Source of the DNA: Fibrisoma limi BUZ 3
GTDB lineage: Bacteria > Bacteroidota > Bacteroidia > Cytophagales > Spirosomataceae
Length of the DNA: 64,000 nt
Direction of reading: 5' to 3'
NCBI RefSeq assembly: GCF_000296815.2
Contig: NZ_CAIT01000006.1
Span: forward strand, 626,777-690,776
In this document: positions 7,797 to 16,943 of the stretch, piece after piece
Layout: each line of letters opens with the position of its first letter
Position numbering within the stretch: position 1 is the first letter of the stretch
Notes under the pieces: model-generated
Databases searched by the model: none
What the model was told of the DNA's origin: nothing
What the model saw: only the letters and a program-made list of their open reading frames with translations
Program-made: the position numbers and the translations under genes

Positions 7797-9368
7797 TTAA
7801 AAGAATACTCCAAGCGACAGCGTCAGATTTGTGTTCCGGTTGGTCAGCAGGGCCGAACCGTAGTTCTGCGGGTTGTTCAGCGTATACGGCGTATAAGCTG
7901 ACTTTGTCGTGTAGAATACACCCGCCAGATCGGCAAAGAACCGGTCGTTGCGAACGCCGATACCACCGCTGTACAGCAGGGTGTTCCGTTCGTTGTCCCG
8001 TGCTAACTGGTCGAAATTCGTGTTGTAGGCACTGGGAATGTAAGCAGCACCGGCCCGCAACCGAAGCAGTCCACTGCGGAATTCACCCCCCACCCGGAAA
8101 TTAACCGTGTTGTTATAAGTCGCCTTGATTTCGTTCGTGATGTCCTGCCGGAACGCCTGATTATCCGCGGCCGATGTATAGAACGATGTCCCGGCCCGCA
8201 GCCCTTTGTAGCCAACGTATTCTGCCGTAGCCGTTATGAAGCCACTACGTCCGAAGAGATACGTAACGCCGGCCGAAGCCCGCAGGGGCGTCGTGATGGT
8301 AAAGTCAAAGTTCTGAGGTGCTGTGGGAACTGACGTATTATCAGGAATGAACAGCACCGGGCGACCCTGATCATCGGTTTGAGGAATACCAATCGGATCA
8401 ATCGAAAGGTTCTGACTGAACTCTTCGCGGAACGTACGGGTCGTAAAGTTCGGCGACAAGATGTTGGCCCCAATCTGAACGTTCTGATCCAGTTTATAAA
8501 TTAGGCCAATGTTCAGGTTAATGCCGTTACCTGTAACAGAATAATTAGACGTTTGTCGGAACCCATTGAACACGCGGCCTCCTACGTAACTTTCGTCAAA
8601 CGTATCCGTGAATTCATAGCGGGTGCGCGTAAAACCCAATGTACCGCCAACGTATAGCTTGTCGTTGAAGTTGCTGGCTAGCGAAAGCCCCCACTGACTT
8701 ACCGATCCGTTGGAGGTAAAGCTACCGCGTTGATCAACCGGAACGTTTACATCATACCGGAAATAATTCGTTCCGTTTTCCTGTGTTGGGTTAATCAGGT
8801 AAAGCTGATAGGCTGCTGCTTCAAGATTATCGGCTATATTGTTCTGAGCATCATATTCCGCATCCAGCGACCCTGAAGGAATACCGCGGGCGTTCACCGT
8901 TTCGACGTACGAATCAGCCAGCGAGCTCCGGTTGTTACGTCCCCGATAGACATATTCATTGTTTAGACTGATTTGCCGCGAGTAAGTAAGACCGAACGTA
9001 GTCCGGCGGATGTTGCGGTTGTCGTTGTTGGGCGAACCACCGGCGAAGATCAACGCGGCACTCCCCACAAACGGGACCGCTTTTGAGGAGTTGGTGGTTT
9101 GCCCGAGGTAGTCAGCCCCGACATTCAGCAAGCGCAGGGAAGGGCTGATGCTTAGCTCCGAGCGGTTGTAAAAACCCAGGCCAGCCGGATTGCCCCAGGC
9201 ATTGCTGGCATCAGCACCCAGAGCTGCGTGGTTACCGCCGATGCCCTGAAAACGGGCGGTTCCGTTTATAATCTGTTCCGAATACCGGAAGGCATCCCCA
9301 GCGTACTGTCCGTACGAAACAGCGGCCATAAGCATGAGGCCGCCTGTTACATATATGCGTTTATCCAT
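7797..9368 (-). CDS. OmpP1/FadL-like outer membrane transport protein
   Basis: Predicted outer membrane beta-barrel of 523 residues with signal peptide MDKRIYVTGGLMLMAAVSYGQ. The mature part begins with a segment typical of the FadL/TodX group, including AALGADASNAWGNPAGLG, and the rest alternates hydrophobic and polar residues as barrel strands do, ending in LSLGVFF with a terminal Phe. FadL homologues take up fatty acids and other hydrophobic compounds; the substrate here is unknown. The ATG at 9368 is preferred to one 25 codons upstream because it starts directly at the signal peptide. It is a single gene, convergent with aroK. Confidence 0.8.
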   Translation of the reverse strand: MDKRIYVTGGLMLMAAVSYGQYAGDAFRYSEQIINGTARFQGIGGNHAALGADASNAWGNPAGLGFYNRSELSISPSLRLLNVGADYLGQTTNSSKAVPFVGSAALIFAGGSPNNDNRNIRRTTFGLTYSRQISLNNEYVYRGRNNRSSLADSYVETVNARGIPSGSLDAEYDAQNNIADNLEAAAYQLYLINPTQENGTNYFRYDVNVPVDQRGSFTSNGSVSQWGLSLASNFNDKLYVGGTLGFTRTRYEFTDTFDESYVGGRVFNGFRQTSNYSVTGNGINLNIGLIYKLDQNVQIGANILSPNFTTRTFREEFSQNLSIDPIGIPQTDDQGRPVLFIPDNTSVPTAPQNFDFTITTPLRASAGVTYLFGRSGFITATAEYVGYKGLRAGTSFYTSAADNQAFRQDITNEIKATYNNTVNFRVGGEFRSGLLRLRAGAAYIPSAYNTNFDQLARDNERNTLLYSGGIGVRNDRFFADLAGVFYTTKSAYTPYTLNNPQNYGSALLTNRNTNLTLSLGVFF

Positions 9369-9450
9369 TTTGTTAGATGAGTAAAGGGTGTGCTTTGCCG
9401 GTAAGACCAAATTGACGGAAAAACGTTTAAAGCACCTATTCACATAAACG

Positions 9451-9481
9451 AAAAATCCCGCCGAATGTCAGTTCGGCGGGA
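9451..9481 (-). terminator. Terminator after the Gly/Tyr-rich lipoprotein gene
   Basis: TCCCGCCGAA and TTCGGCGGGA pair perfectly around a 6-nt loop. Read on the minus strand the stem is followed by T5, about 25 nt after the stop at 9506. Confidence 0.85.
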
Positions 9482-9505
9482 CGTAATTTTGATGAACGGT
9501 GCTGA

Positions 9506-10810
9506 TTAGCGTGGTCCGCGTGAGCCACCACCACCCGAGTAGCCACCGCTGCTGGAACCACTGCTACCGCCCCGGCTGCCTCCGCTGGGAGCGCTGTAGC
9601 TGGGGCTCGGAGCGGAGTAATTACCCCGGCTCTGGCTTTGGTAGGATGGCTGCTGGTAGCTGGGTTGCTGATAACTTGGCTGACGCTGCTGATAGCTACC
9701 CCGGCTGTTGCCGTTGTACGACGGAGCCGGTGTATACGTGCCGCGGCTGTTCGACCGTGGACGAGCGTAGTAATCGCTGCTTGAGCTACCACTGTTATAC
9801 GACGGCGCTGTGTACGTACCGCTACCACTGCTGGTGCGGCCACCGCTCGACGAACCATTGTCGTAGTAGTAAGTCCCACGGCTATTCGACCGGGGACGAG
9901 CATAGTACGAATCGCTGCCCGTACGGCTGTTGGTGTTGTTCGTTGAGGCCGACGTGCCGTTACCTGAGTAATAGGCACCACTTGCCCGACGGCCACCGTT
10001 TGGATCAGCCGGACGGGGCGTATTCACGAACGCATCGTTGTAGCGAGCCGACGACCGGTCGTTCCGGGCTCCGTACACCCGGTTGTTTCGGTAGGGGTCC
10101 GCGCCCGTTACGATCACGTTGCCGGCATAAACCGGACGACCCCAGCCGCCATAATACCCGCCATAGAATGGGCTGTATAAACCACCGTAATACGGGCTAT
10201 AGAACGAGTCATAGAAGCCACCGTAACCATAGCCAAACGGCGAATAGAACGGGCTATTGAAGGCATAGGCAGGACTAAAGAACGGATCGTAGAAACCACC
10301 GTAACCGTAGTTAAACCGATTCCATCCCCAGGTCGAGCCAAGGCCCAGACCAATACCAAAATTCAGCCCGTTGTAGAAGGTATTGTTATACCCCCACGGA
10401 TTCCAGCGGTACGAGTTGAAGGCCGGATTGCCGATGCCTGCATAATAGCCATTCACAAAACCGGCGTTGTAGTCATTATCGGTGTTCCAGCCCGGATCGG
10501 GAGAAAGCCCCCGCTTCAGTTTGCGGGCACTCAGCTCCGAATAGTATTCATCCGAATTTGCATCATAAGCCTGCTGATCCTCCGAATACTCAGGGTTGGC
10601 GTTGCGGGCAGAGCGTCTGGGACGATCAAGCCGCTGCGCATCCCGGTTGGGTTCGGACGAGTTGCTGGCATACACCTCAGCATTGGCCGAGTTGCCGTAC
10701 AAATCGTCAATTTCGCCTGCGTTCCGGGCGGTCTGCCGGCTGGAGCTACAGCTCCAGAAACCCAGCAGCGCGGCCAGCGCCAGGTATCGATATACGCGTT
10801 GCGTGTTCAT
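9506..10810 (-). CDS. Gly/Tyr/Ser/Asn-rich low-complexity lipoprotein
   Basis: Hypothetical lipoprotein of 434 residues with lipobox GFWSC (Cys21). The first 120 residues are polar. The middle is a Tyr/Gly/Phe-rich stretch with short repeats such as YGYGGFYD and FYSP. The C-terminal half repeats YYARPRSNSRGTY three times, then YQQPS units, and ends in a Gly/Ser tail. Such composition suggests a surface-exposed or disordered protein with little fixed fold. I recognise no catalytic domain. It stands alone between two hairpins; the function is unknown. Confidence 0.8.
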   Translation of the reverse strand: MNTQRVYRYLALAALLGFWSCSSSRQTARNAGEIDDLYGNSANAEVYASNSSEPNRDAQRLDRPRRSARNANPEYSEDQQAYDANSDEYYSELSARKLKRGLSPDPGWNTDNDYNAGFVNGYYAGIGNPAFNSYRWNPWGYNNTFYNGLNFGIGLGLGSTWGWNRFNYGYGGFYDPFFSPAYAFNSPFYSPFGYGYGGFYDSFYSPYYGGLYSPFYGGYYGGWGRPVYAGNVIVTGADPYRNNRVYGARNDRSSARYNDAFVNTPRPADPNGGRRASGAYYSGNGTSASTNNTNSRTGSDSYYARPRSNSRGTYYYDNGSSSGGRTSSGSGTYTAPSYNSGSSSSDYYARPRSNSRGTYTPAPSYNGNSRGSYQQRQPSYQQPSYQQPSYQSQSRGNYSAPSPSYSAPSGGSRGGSSGSSSGGYSGGGGSRGPR

Positions 10811-11099
10811 TGGGCAAGGGGATTATAGTAATAAAGGCTCATATTATTTAGCCGTTAAATCCATAACGCAGGAGCAAACGGTTTGATTACAAAAATAGAG
10901 GAAAAACCTATCTTTGCAAGTTTTCAACCTATTAGATTCCTATTTGTTCAGCAGGGTTTAAAACCTTACAAACTTTTTTTGGACGCTGAATGCCGGTTGC
11001 TGAATACTGAACAAGATATATAGAATAAACACTATATTTCAATCTAATGTTTCACCTCCGCTCGTCATCATTCAGCGTTCTGATTCCAACGTCTTACTC
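10811..11099. other. Divergent gap upstream of proS with a short inverted repeat
   Basis: 289 bp between two divergent genes. GGACGCTGAATG (10981-10992) recurs inverted as CATTCAGCGTTC (about 11069-11080), framing an AT-rich centre of about 80 bp. A related GACGCTGAAT occurs at about 5915. TATATTTC at 11033 is a possible -7 box for proS, but no good -33 box precedes it. Confidence 0.45.
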
Positions 11100-12572
11100 A
11101 TGGCAAAAGCGATTCCTTCCCGTAGTGAAAACTACTCCGAATGGTACAATGAACTGATCAAAAAAGCGGATCTGGCCGAAAACTCAGCCGTTCGTGGTTG
11201 CATGGTGATCAAGCCGTATGGCTTCTCGATCTGGGAAAAAATGCAGCGCGCGCTCGATGATATGTTTAAGGAAACCGGCCATACGAACGCTTACTTCCCG
11301 CTGTTTATTCCTAAATCCTACCTGAGCAAAGAAGCGTCGCACGTAGAGGGATTTGCCAAGGAGTGCGCCGTCGTAACGCACTATCGGCTAAAGAACGCCG
11401 AAGACGGCTCCGGCGTGGTGGTTGACCCGGAAGCGAAACTGGAAGAGGAACTGATCGTCCGACCGACATCGGAAACCGTTATCTGGAGTACGTATAAAAA
11501 CTGGATTCAATCGTACCGCGACCTGCCGCTGCTGATCAACCAATGGGCCAACGTAGTACGCTGGGAAATGCGGACGCGGATTTTCCTCAGAACGGCCGAA
11601 TTCCTGTGGCAGGAGGGACATACCGCCCACGCAACCGCCGAAGAGGCTATGGAGGAAACCCGGCAGATGCTGGACGTGTACGCCCGGTTTGCCGAAGAAT
11701 GGATGGCTGTGCCGGTTGTGCGCGGGGCCAAAACGCCAAACGAACGTTTTGCCGGGGCCGAGGATACGCTGTGCATCGAAGCCATGATGCAGGATGGTAA
11801 GGCGTTGCAGGCCGGAACCTCCCACTTTTTGGGGCAGAATTTTGCCAGGGCATTTGATGTACAGTTTCTGAACAAGCAGAACCAGCTCGACTACGTCTGG
11901 GGAACATCGTGGGGGGTGAGTACCCGCCTGATGGGGGCGCTGATTATGGCCCACTCCGACGACGATGGTCTCGTGCTGCCGCCAAAACTGGCACCCATTC
12001 AGGTTGTTATTGTGCCGATTTACCGTAAGGAAGAACAACTTGCCCAGTTGACCGATAAGCTTAAACCGCTGATTCAGGAACTGCGGAAGGCCGGCATTTC
12101 GGTGAAGTACGACGACTCCGATGCTAACTCACCCGGCTGGAAATTTGCCGAATACGAATTGCGGGGTGTGCCGGTCCGGCTGGCAATGGGAGCCCGCGAC
12201 CTGGAAAACGGCACGATCGAAATTGCCCGACGCGATCTGAAAACGAAAGAAACGGTGCCGTTCGATGGCCTGGCCGAACGTATCAAGCTATTGCTGGAGG
12301 ATATTCAGCGGACGATTTACCAGAAGGCCATGTCGTTCAGGGAGGCCAATACCTTCCGGGTCGATACGTACGATCAGTTTAAAGAGCAGATCGAGAAAGG
12401 CGGCTTCATTCTGGCGCACTGGGACGGTACGTCCGAAACCGAGGAGGTTATCAAGGAAGAGACGAAAGCAACAATCCGTTGTATTCCGTTTGATCAGGAG
12501 CCGGAAGAAGGTGTCGATATCTATTCTGGAAAACCATCGAAAGGCCGGGTCGTATTTGCCCGGGCTTACTAA
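11100..12572 (+). CDS. proS: Prolyl-tRNA synthetase, archaeal/eukaryotic-like type
   Basis: Charges tRNA-Pro with proline. The 490-residue size without the large editing insertion, and the N-terminus [15 protein letters not shown], point to the ProS type that resembles archaeal and eukaryotic enzymes, which is usual in Bacteroidota. Class II motif 2 lies in [20 protein letters not shown], followed by TSHFLGQNF and the motif 3 region [17 protein letters not shown]. An anticodon-binding domain follows (VIVPIYRK onwards), and the C-terminal zinc-like domain is shortened. The stop is 3 nt before the Nudix gene, so the two are cotranscribed. Confidence 0.95.
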   Translation: MAKAIPSRSENYSEWYNELIKKADLAENSAVRGCMVIKPYGFSIWEKMQRALDDMFKETGHTNAYFPLFIPKSYLSKEASHVEGFAKECAVVTHYRLKNAEDGSGVVVDPEAKLEEELIVRPTSETVIWSTYKNWIQSYRDLPLLINQWANVVRWEMRTRIFLRTAEFLWQEGHTAHATAEEAMEETRQMLDVYARFAEEWMAVPVVRGAKTPNERFAGAEDTLCIEAMMQDGKALQAGTSHFLGQNFARAFDVQFLNKQNQLDYVWGTSWGVSTRLMGALIMAHSDDDGLVLPPKLAPIQVVIVPIYRKEEQLAQLTDKLKPLIQELRKAGISVKYDDSDANSPGWKFAEYELRGVPVRLAMGARDLENGTIEIARRDLKTKETVPFDGLAERIKLLLEDIQRTIYQKAMSFREANTFRVDTYDQFKEQIEKGGFILAHWDGTSETEEVIKEETKATIRCIPFDQEPEEGVDIYSGKPSKGRVVFARAY

Positions 12573-12575
12573 GTT

Positions 12576-13082
12576 ATGAGCACAATGAGCGTTCCGGTAG
12601 GGCTGAAACGTACGGCGGTACTGTGTGTGCTTCGGCATGGGACTACGTTTTTGCTGCTGAAACGGCTGAAAGAGCCAAACAAAGACCAGTATACACCGGT
12701 GGGCGGAAAACTTGACCCGTACGAGAGTCCGTTGCAGGCGGCTTACCGCGAAACCTGGGAAGAAACTGGCATCAAGGCTGACCGGATGACGTTTTGTGGG
12801 GTACTAACCGAAAGCTCCCCGACGGCCTATAACTGGACCAGCTACGTGTATGTGGCCGAAATTGACCGGGTACCGCCACCGCCCTGCAACGAAGGGACAC
12901 TGGAGTGGATCGATTTTGCTGATGTCCTGAACGTACCGACGCCCAGAACCGACTGGTTCATCTATGACTACCTCCTGAAGCGCAGACCATTTGCGTTCAG
13001 CGCTGAGTTTGATGAGCAGCTAACACTGTTAACCATGCGCGAAGAAATTGAGGATGTCGTTGTGTATCAGCAGGAAAGCTGA
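12576..13082 (+). CDS. Nudix hydrolase, MutT/8-oxo-dGTPase-like
   Basis: A 168-residue Nudix protein. The Nudix box is complete: GGKLDPYESP followed by YRETWEETGI, fitting GX5EX7REUXEEXGU, which binds Mg and cleaves a nucleoside diphosphate linked to another group. VGGKLDPYESP with preceding KDQYTPV resembles the NUDT1/MutT-like group that sanitises oxidised nucleotides, but the substrate cannot be read from sequence. It is cotranscribed with proS and ends at a strong terminator. Confidence 0.87.
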   Translation: MSTMSVPVGLKRTAVLCVLRHGTTFLLLKRLKEPNKDQYTPVGGKLDPYESPLQAAYRETWEETGIKADRMTFCGVLTESSPTAYNWTSYVYVAEIDRVPPPPCNEGTLEWIDFADVLNVPTPRTDWFIYDYLLKRRPFAFSAEFDEQLTLLTMREEIEDVVVYQQES

Positions 13083-13093
13083 TAAAACCTATT

Positions 13094-13135
13094 AAACGAA
13101 TAAAGCCCGGCCAACTGACCGGGCTTTATTCGTTT
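13094..13135. terminator. Terminator after proS-Nudix operon
   Basis: AAACGAATAAAGCCCGG and its exact complement form a 17-bp stem around an 8-nt loop. Its outer arms are A- and T-rich, so it may work in both directions. Confidence 0.88.
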
Positions 13136-13163
13136 ATGAACAAAAACGGCTGGCCCCGCTGTT

Positions 13164-13823
13164 ATGAATTCGCTTAATCATTCGAGTATGACCACCCCAT
13201 CGCCCATTATTACCCCCGAACTCATTGCGTCAGCCTATACCTACGAACAGTACGTTGCCCTTTCAACCGATTTGTTAAGGCAGGGCCGTACGACCTCCGA
13301 CAACCCCAGTTATAATACCCCTGAACTGCTGGGCTTTACCAAGCTGAATCTGCATCGGATGAGCCGGCTGGAGCGATTTGCCGTTATTAAGCCCGAACTG
13401 GCCGACCTGTTACAGCACGTAACTGAGCGCTGGATCTGGCTGGTGTTAACCGAATCGTGGTGTGGTGATGCAGCCCAGATTCTGCCCGTTTTTCAGCGAA
13501 TGACCGATGGGTCGCCCAATGTGCAGATGCGCTTAATTCTACGGGATAAAAATCTGGATGTCATGGACGCTTACCTGACCAACGGCACATCGCGATCTAT
13601 TCCTAAACTGGTCTGTATCAATGCCGATACGCTGGCGGAGCTTGGTACGTGGGGACCCCGGCCGGCTGCGCTTCAGGCGTTGGTGATGCAATGGCGGGCG
13701 GAGAAACGGCCGTATGCCGACGTTGCAGAGCAAACCCAGCGCTGGTACAACGATGACCGTACGGAGGCTATACAACGGGAAATGGTTTCGTTGGTACGTC
13801 AGTGGGCAAAAATTAGTGTGTAG
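13164..13823 (+). CDS. Thioredoxin-like family protein
   Basis: A 219-residue soluble protein. The core has a thioredoxin-fold pattern WLVLTESWCGDAAQILPVF with a single Cys (WCGD in place of WCGPC), then a strand MRLILRDKNLDVM and the cis-Pro region SRSIPKLVCI. This fits the Thioredoxin_9-like family common in Bacteroidota, whose members have lost the second redox Cys, so ordinary disulfide exchange is unlikely. A start at 13188 is also possible. It lies 60 nt before the SlyD-like gene in the same direction. Confidence 0.8.
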   Translation: MNSLNHSSMTTPSPIITPELIASAYTYEQYVALSTDLLRQGRTTSDNPSYNTPELLGFTKLNLHRMSRLERFAVIKPELADLLQHVTERWIWLVLTESWCGDAAQILPVFQRMTDGSPNVQMRLILRDKNLDVMDAYLTNGTSRSIPKLVCINADTLAELGTWGPRPAALQALVMQWRAEKRPYADVAEQTQRWYNDDRTEAIQREMVSLVRQWAKISV

Positions 13824-13883
13824 CCTTCCTGGTGCCGGAAGTTTGGGTACATTTACGCCAGTGTTCACAAAACAACCACAATT

Positions 13884-14336
13884 ATGGCACAGGCAAAATC
13901 CGGCGACACCGTTCAGGTGCATTATACCGGTACACTGACCGACGGAACCGTTTTCGACTCATCGGAGGGACGTACTCCGCTGGAGTTTCAGCTTGGTAGC
14001 GGTCAGGTAATCAGAGGCTTTGATGAAGGCATTACGGGCATGAACGAAGGCGAACGGAAAACCATCCAGATTCCGGTTGAGGACGCCTACGGTCCGGCTA
14101 ATGAAGAGATGATATTCACGCTGAACCGCACCGATATTCCGGCTGATATTCCGCTCGAAGTAGGGATGACCCTGAACATGCACGAGGATGGAAATCCGCG
14201 GCCCATTCCGGTCATTGTTCGTGACCTGACCAACGACAGTGTAACGCTCGATGCCAACCACCCGCTGGCCGGTCAGGATCTGGTGTTTGACGTTGAACTG
14301 GTTGGCGTAAAACCGTCTTCCGGGATTATTGTATAG
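13884..14336 (+). CDS. FKBP-type peptidyl-prolyl isomerase, SlyD-like
   Basis: Cytoplasmic prolyl isomerase and chaperone of 150 residues. The FKBP part reads VQVHYTGTLTDGTVFDSS, GSGQVIRGFDEGITGMNEGE and ends DLVFDVELV. Between the halves lies an insert-in-flap domain (about 70-125), and LDANHPLAGQDL is a hallmark of the SlyD group. It lacks the His/Cys-rich metal-binding tail of E. coli SlyD. The stop codon is followed directly by copy 2 of the purine/pyrimidine repeat. Confidence 0.92.
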   Translation: MAQAKSGDTVQVHYTGTLTDGTVFDSSEGRTPLEFQLGSGQVIRGFDEGITGMNEGERKTIQIPVEDAYGPANEEMIFTLNRTDIPADIPLEVGMTLNMHEDGNPRPIPVIVRDLTNDSVTLDANHPLAGQDLVFDVELVGVKPSSGIIV

Positions 14337-14437
14337 GAGTGAAAAAAATGGAGGAAGGGAGAAAAGGAATACTATTCGGCGTTCTCTTCTCCCTTACTCC
14401 CTTTCCTCCTTTTTTCCTCTATTCCTCCATTTTAAGC
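14337..14437. repeat. Purine/pyrimidine inverted repeat, copy 2
   Basis: A purine run starts right after the SlyD-like stop codon, and a pyrimidine run follows up to about 14430. The arms are imperfectly complementary (shared TGGAGGAA and GGAGGAAnGGGAG cores). The last four codons of the convergent gene (K-M-E-E-stop) fall inside the right arm, so the element defines the ends of both genes. Confidence 0.75.
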
Positions 14438-14817
14438 AATTCGCCTAATTCATTCAGGGCCGTTTGTATTCCTTTTGGATTAGCGCGGGCAATGCTTGCT
14501 GCCAGGGCAACTGTAATAGCACCAACGTTCAACGCTATCGTCAGGTTCTTGATGCGTTTCAGTCCCGACTGTGCATCGGTAGTGGCCTGTCTGACAGCCT
14601 CGATCATCTTTCCTGCTTCGTGAAAGGCCGGCCGTACGGAGAGCGTCATCAAATCCTGCGCCCGGTTCAGCAAACTGTTCTGGTAAGCATTCAAATCCAG
14701 TTGCTGCTCATAGGATAATTCCGGCCAGTGTGCCAGTTGAAATTCGGCTAAAGCCCGGGCGGTCCGTCGGTAGCTGTCGGCTAGTTCAACGATCTGTTCT
14801 GGGGTTAAGTCTTCCAT
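14419..14817 (-). CDS. Hypothetical small protein with one C-terminal hydrophobic segment
   Basis: I do not recognise this 132-residue protein. It is helical and charged at the start (EDLTPEQIVELADSYRRTARALAEF) and has one hydrophobic stretch near the end (TIALNVGAITVALAASIA) that could be a membrane anchor. Its start lies inside the 3' end of the upstream lipoprotein gene with a 32-nt overlap, so the two are probably translationally coupled. Its last codons lie in the repeat element. Confidence 0.65.
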   Translation of the reverse strand: MEDLTPEQIVELADSYRRTARALAEFQLAHWPELSYEQQLDLNAYQNSLLNRAQDLMTLSVRPAFHEAGKMIEAVRQATTDAQSGLKRIKNLTIALNVGAITVALAASIARANPKGIQTALNELGELLKMEE

Positions 14818-15703
14818 TCGTGAGATTGAATTGTTCCAGATCAGCTTTTAGCTGTTTGAGCCTGGACAAGTACGGATCGATATTATTGATTAACTCCTTG
14901 CTTTTCAGTAGGTAGCGATTCTTATATACTTCTCGGTAGCCGGCCTGAATCGTTTTCAGCGTCTGGACGTGCGTCAGAATGCTTTGTTGCGTTTGGTCAA
15001 TCGCTTTGCTCGTGTTCAGCCACTCTTTTGCGAGTTCCCGTTTCTGCGTATAGGTCAGCGTTGGGTCCTGAATAAGCAGGGTGCGGTAATGGCCATAGGC
15101 CTGATCCCGGCTGATGGCCACTACGTCGGCCAGGCGTTCGTAGGCAAACACCAGCGCAGACAGAACCTGTTGCGCGTCGTCGTGGCTCTGCGTGATAAGA
15201 ACCGACAGTTTGCGCCGTCGGTAGGCATTGGTAGCGGCTGAGCCAAGTAAATTGAACAACCGATTGGCGGCTGCTGTCTGGTCTGACGATAGTTTGAGCC
15301 GCGATCCTTGCAGGTATTGGTTAAATGCAGGTGACTTGAGCTGAACGGGCGCAAACGTGCTGCCGGTAACCGAAAAGTCGGCAATGGCCTGAAAATAAGC
15401 TTCCATCAGGTCCGAAACGGCGAGCGTCAGACTGTCGGCCAGTTGATACGACCGCAAGGAGTCTTGCCGGATGCTGCTGGTAAACTCCGGTCCGATCACT
15501 GGGATACGGTTGAACGGGTGCCGGCTAAGGGAGTCGGCCAGCGTACGTTCCTTGTAAACAGCCGTGAACGTAGTCGGTAAGGCTGAGTTCTGTTGCAAGC
15601 CCGCAACCGCCGACGTTCCGAAGGTGTTAACGGTTTTAAGGTTTACGCAACTAGTAAGAAACAGACCTGTTACGGCAAATAGGCGATAGTAATAAAGTTT
15701 CAT
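14786..15703 (-). CDS. Hypothetical helical lipoprotein
   Basis: Predicted lipoprotein of 305 residues with lipobox FLTSC (Cys19). The rest is almost all amphipathic helix, rich in Gln, Leu and Ala, with long coiled-coil-like stretches (about 180-300). No known domain is recognised. It overlaps the downstream 132-residue gene by 32 nt, suggesting a two-gene operon whose products may act together at the inner face of the outer membrane. It is divergent from uvsE. Confidence 0.7.
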   Translation of the reverse strand: MKLYYYRLFAVTGLFLTSCVNLKTVNTFGTSAVAGLQQNSALPTTFTAVYKERTLADSLSRHPFNRIPVIGPEFTSSIRQDSLRSYQLADSLTLAVSDLMEAYFQAIADFSVTGSTFAPVQLKSPAFNQYLQGSRLKLSSDQTAAANRLFNLLGSAATNAYRRRKLSVLITQSHDDAQQVLSALVFAYERLADVVAISRDQAYGHYRTLLIQDPTLTYTQKRELAKEWLNTSKAIDQTQQSILTHVQTLKTIQAGYREVYKNRYLLKSKELINNIDPYLSRLKQLKADLEQFNLTNGRLNPRTDR

Positions 15704-15825
15704 AGGCCAGGAAATGGCGAATGCATAAAGTAAGCAAGTGTAACGCTGGTGTCACAATATGGCTACAACTTTTGAACGAACGGTAATTTATAAAACTGTC
15801 GATTCGTCGTTGAAGTTATCTACGT

Positions 15826-16779
15826 ATGAAGTTGACACCACAAAATGTTGGTTACGCCTGCATCAACCTGAGTCTTCAGGCCGATAAAATTGTGACGAAT
15901 CGGGGGATGATAAAAAAGACATTTACCGAACGGGGGGTACAGTATGCTTCGGAGCTGGCGCTGAAGAATGTGCAGGATTTATTAAAAGTGGTTGACTGGA
16001 ATCTTGAACATGGGTTTCGCATCTTCAGGATCTCGTCGGACCTGTTTCCATGGGCGTCGGAGTACAAAATCAGCAGCCTGCCCGACTTTTCGGAGATTCG
16101 GGAGACTCTGGAAGAAATTGGAAGCCGGCCGATCCGCCTGACGGTACACCCGGGGCCGTTCAATCACCTGGCCGGACAGGGCAAAGTGCTCGACAACACG
16201 GTGGTTGATCTGGAATACCATTCCGAACTGTTCGACCTGATGGGTTTAAAACCGTCGCACTGGAATAAAATCAACATCCACGCGGGTGGTACGTACGGCG
16301 ACAAGGCCACGACCATGAACCGGTTTGAAACGAACTTCAAAATGCGCCTGTCTGAAAACCTGCGTGCCCGGCTGACGGTTGAGAACGACGACCGGCCGGG
16401 CCTGTACAGCGTAGCCGATCTCGTACGGTTCCGCGAATCGATCGGTACGCCGGTGGTGTTCGATTATTTTCATCATTCCCTCCATCCCGATGGTCTGACC
16501 GAAGAAGAAGCGTTTCTGATGGCCTACAATACCTGGGATGTTCGGCCAGTGTTTCACTACTCGGATTCCCGACGCGAGCGTGAAGATCCGAAAGCCCGCA
16601 AAGAAGCTCACGCCGACTGGCTGTACTCCCTCGTCAATACGTATGGCAAGGAAGTAGACATCATTTTTGAGTCAAAACTCAAGGAACTTTCGATTCTGCG
16701 CTTGCGCGGGGAAGAGCCCGAAATTACCCCTAAACTGGCTAGGCTGATCAGTCAGCAGACAGGTAGCTCGGGCGAATGA
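15826..16779 (+). CDS. uvsE: UV damage endonuclease
   Basis: TIM-barrel endonuclease that nicks DNA 5' of UV photoproducts and starts an excision pathway independent of UvrABC. The protein has 317 residues. Family features are the N-terminus VGYACINLSL, the segment FRISSDLFPWAS, the metal-ligand regions TVHPG, INIHAGG, LTVENDD and VFDYFHH, and HYSDSR later. Ligand His, Glu and Asp residues are in the expected places. It is a single gene; the next hairpin belongs to the convergent gene. Confidence 0.93.
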   Translation: MKLTPQNVGYACINLSLQADKIVTNRGMIKKTFTERGVQYASELALKNVQDLLKVVDWNLEHGFRIFRISSDLFPWASEYKISSLPDFSEIRETLEEIGSRPIRLTVHPGPFNHLAGQGKVLDNTVVDLEYHSELFDLMGLKPSHWNKINIHAGGTYGDKATTMNRFETNFKMRLSENLRARLTVENDDRPGLYSVADLVRFRESIGTPVVFDYFHHSLHPDGLTEEEAFLMAYNTWDVRPVFHYSDSRREREDPKARKEAHADWLYSLVNTYGKEVDIIFESKLKELSILRLRGEEPEITPKLARLISQQTGSSGE

Positions 16780-16810
16780 CGTACGTTGTCAAGCAGTAGC
16801 AAAACCATTA

Positions 16811-16845
16811 AAAAATAAACCGGTGCATTCGATTGAATGCACCGG
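16811..16845 (-). terminator. Terminator after the secreted beta-rich protein gene
   Basis: CCGGTGCATTC and GAATGCACCGG form an 11-bp stem with a 4-nt loop. On the minus strand the stem is followed by TTTATTTTTT. It ends the gene at 16944. Confidence 0.82.
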
Positions 16846-16943
16846 CCGGGAGAGGGTGATGTACCGACGCTTGTCCGAAAAGCAGGGGGTACATTGAACT
16901 ATGTACTTGATAAACTGAGCAGTTGGTCGCTCAGTAGATGCGC

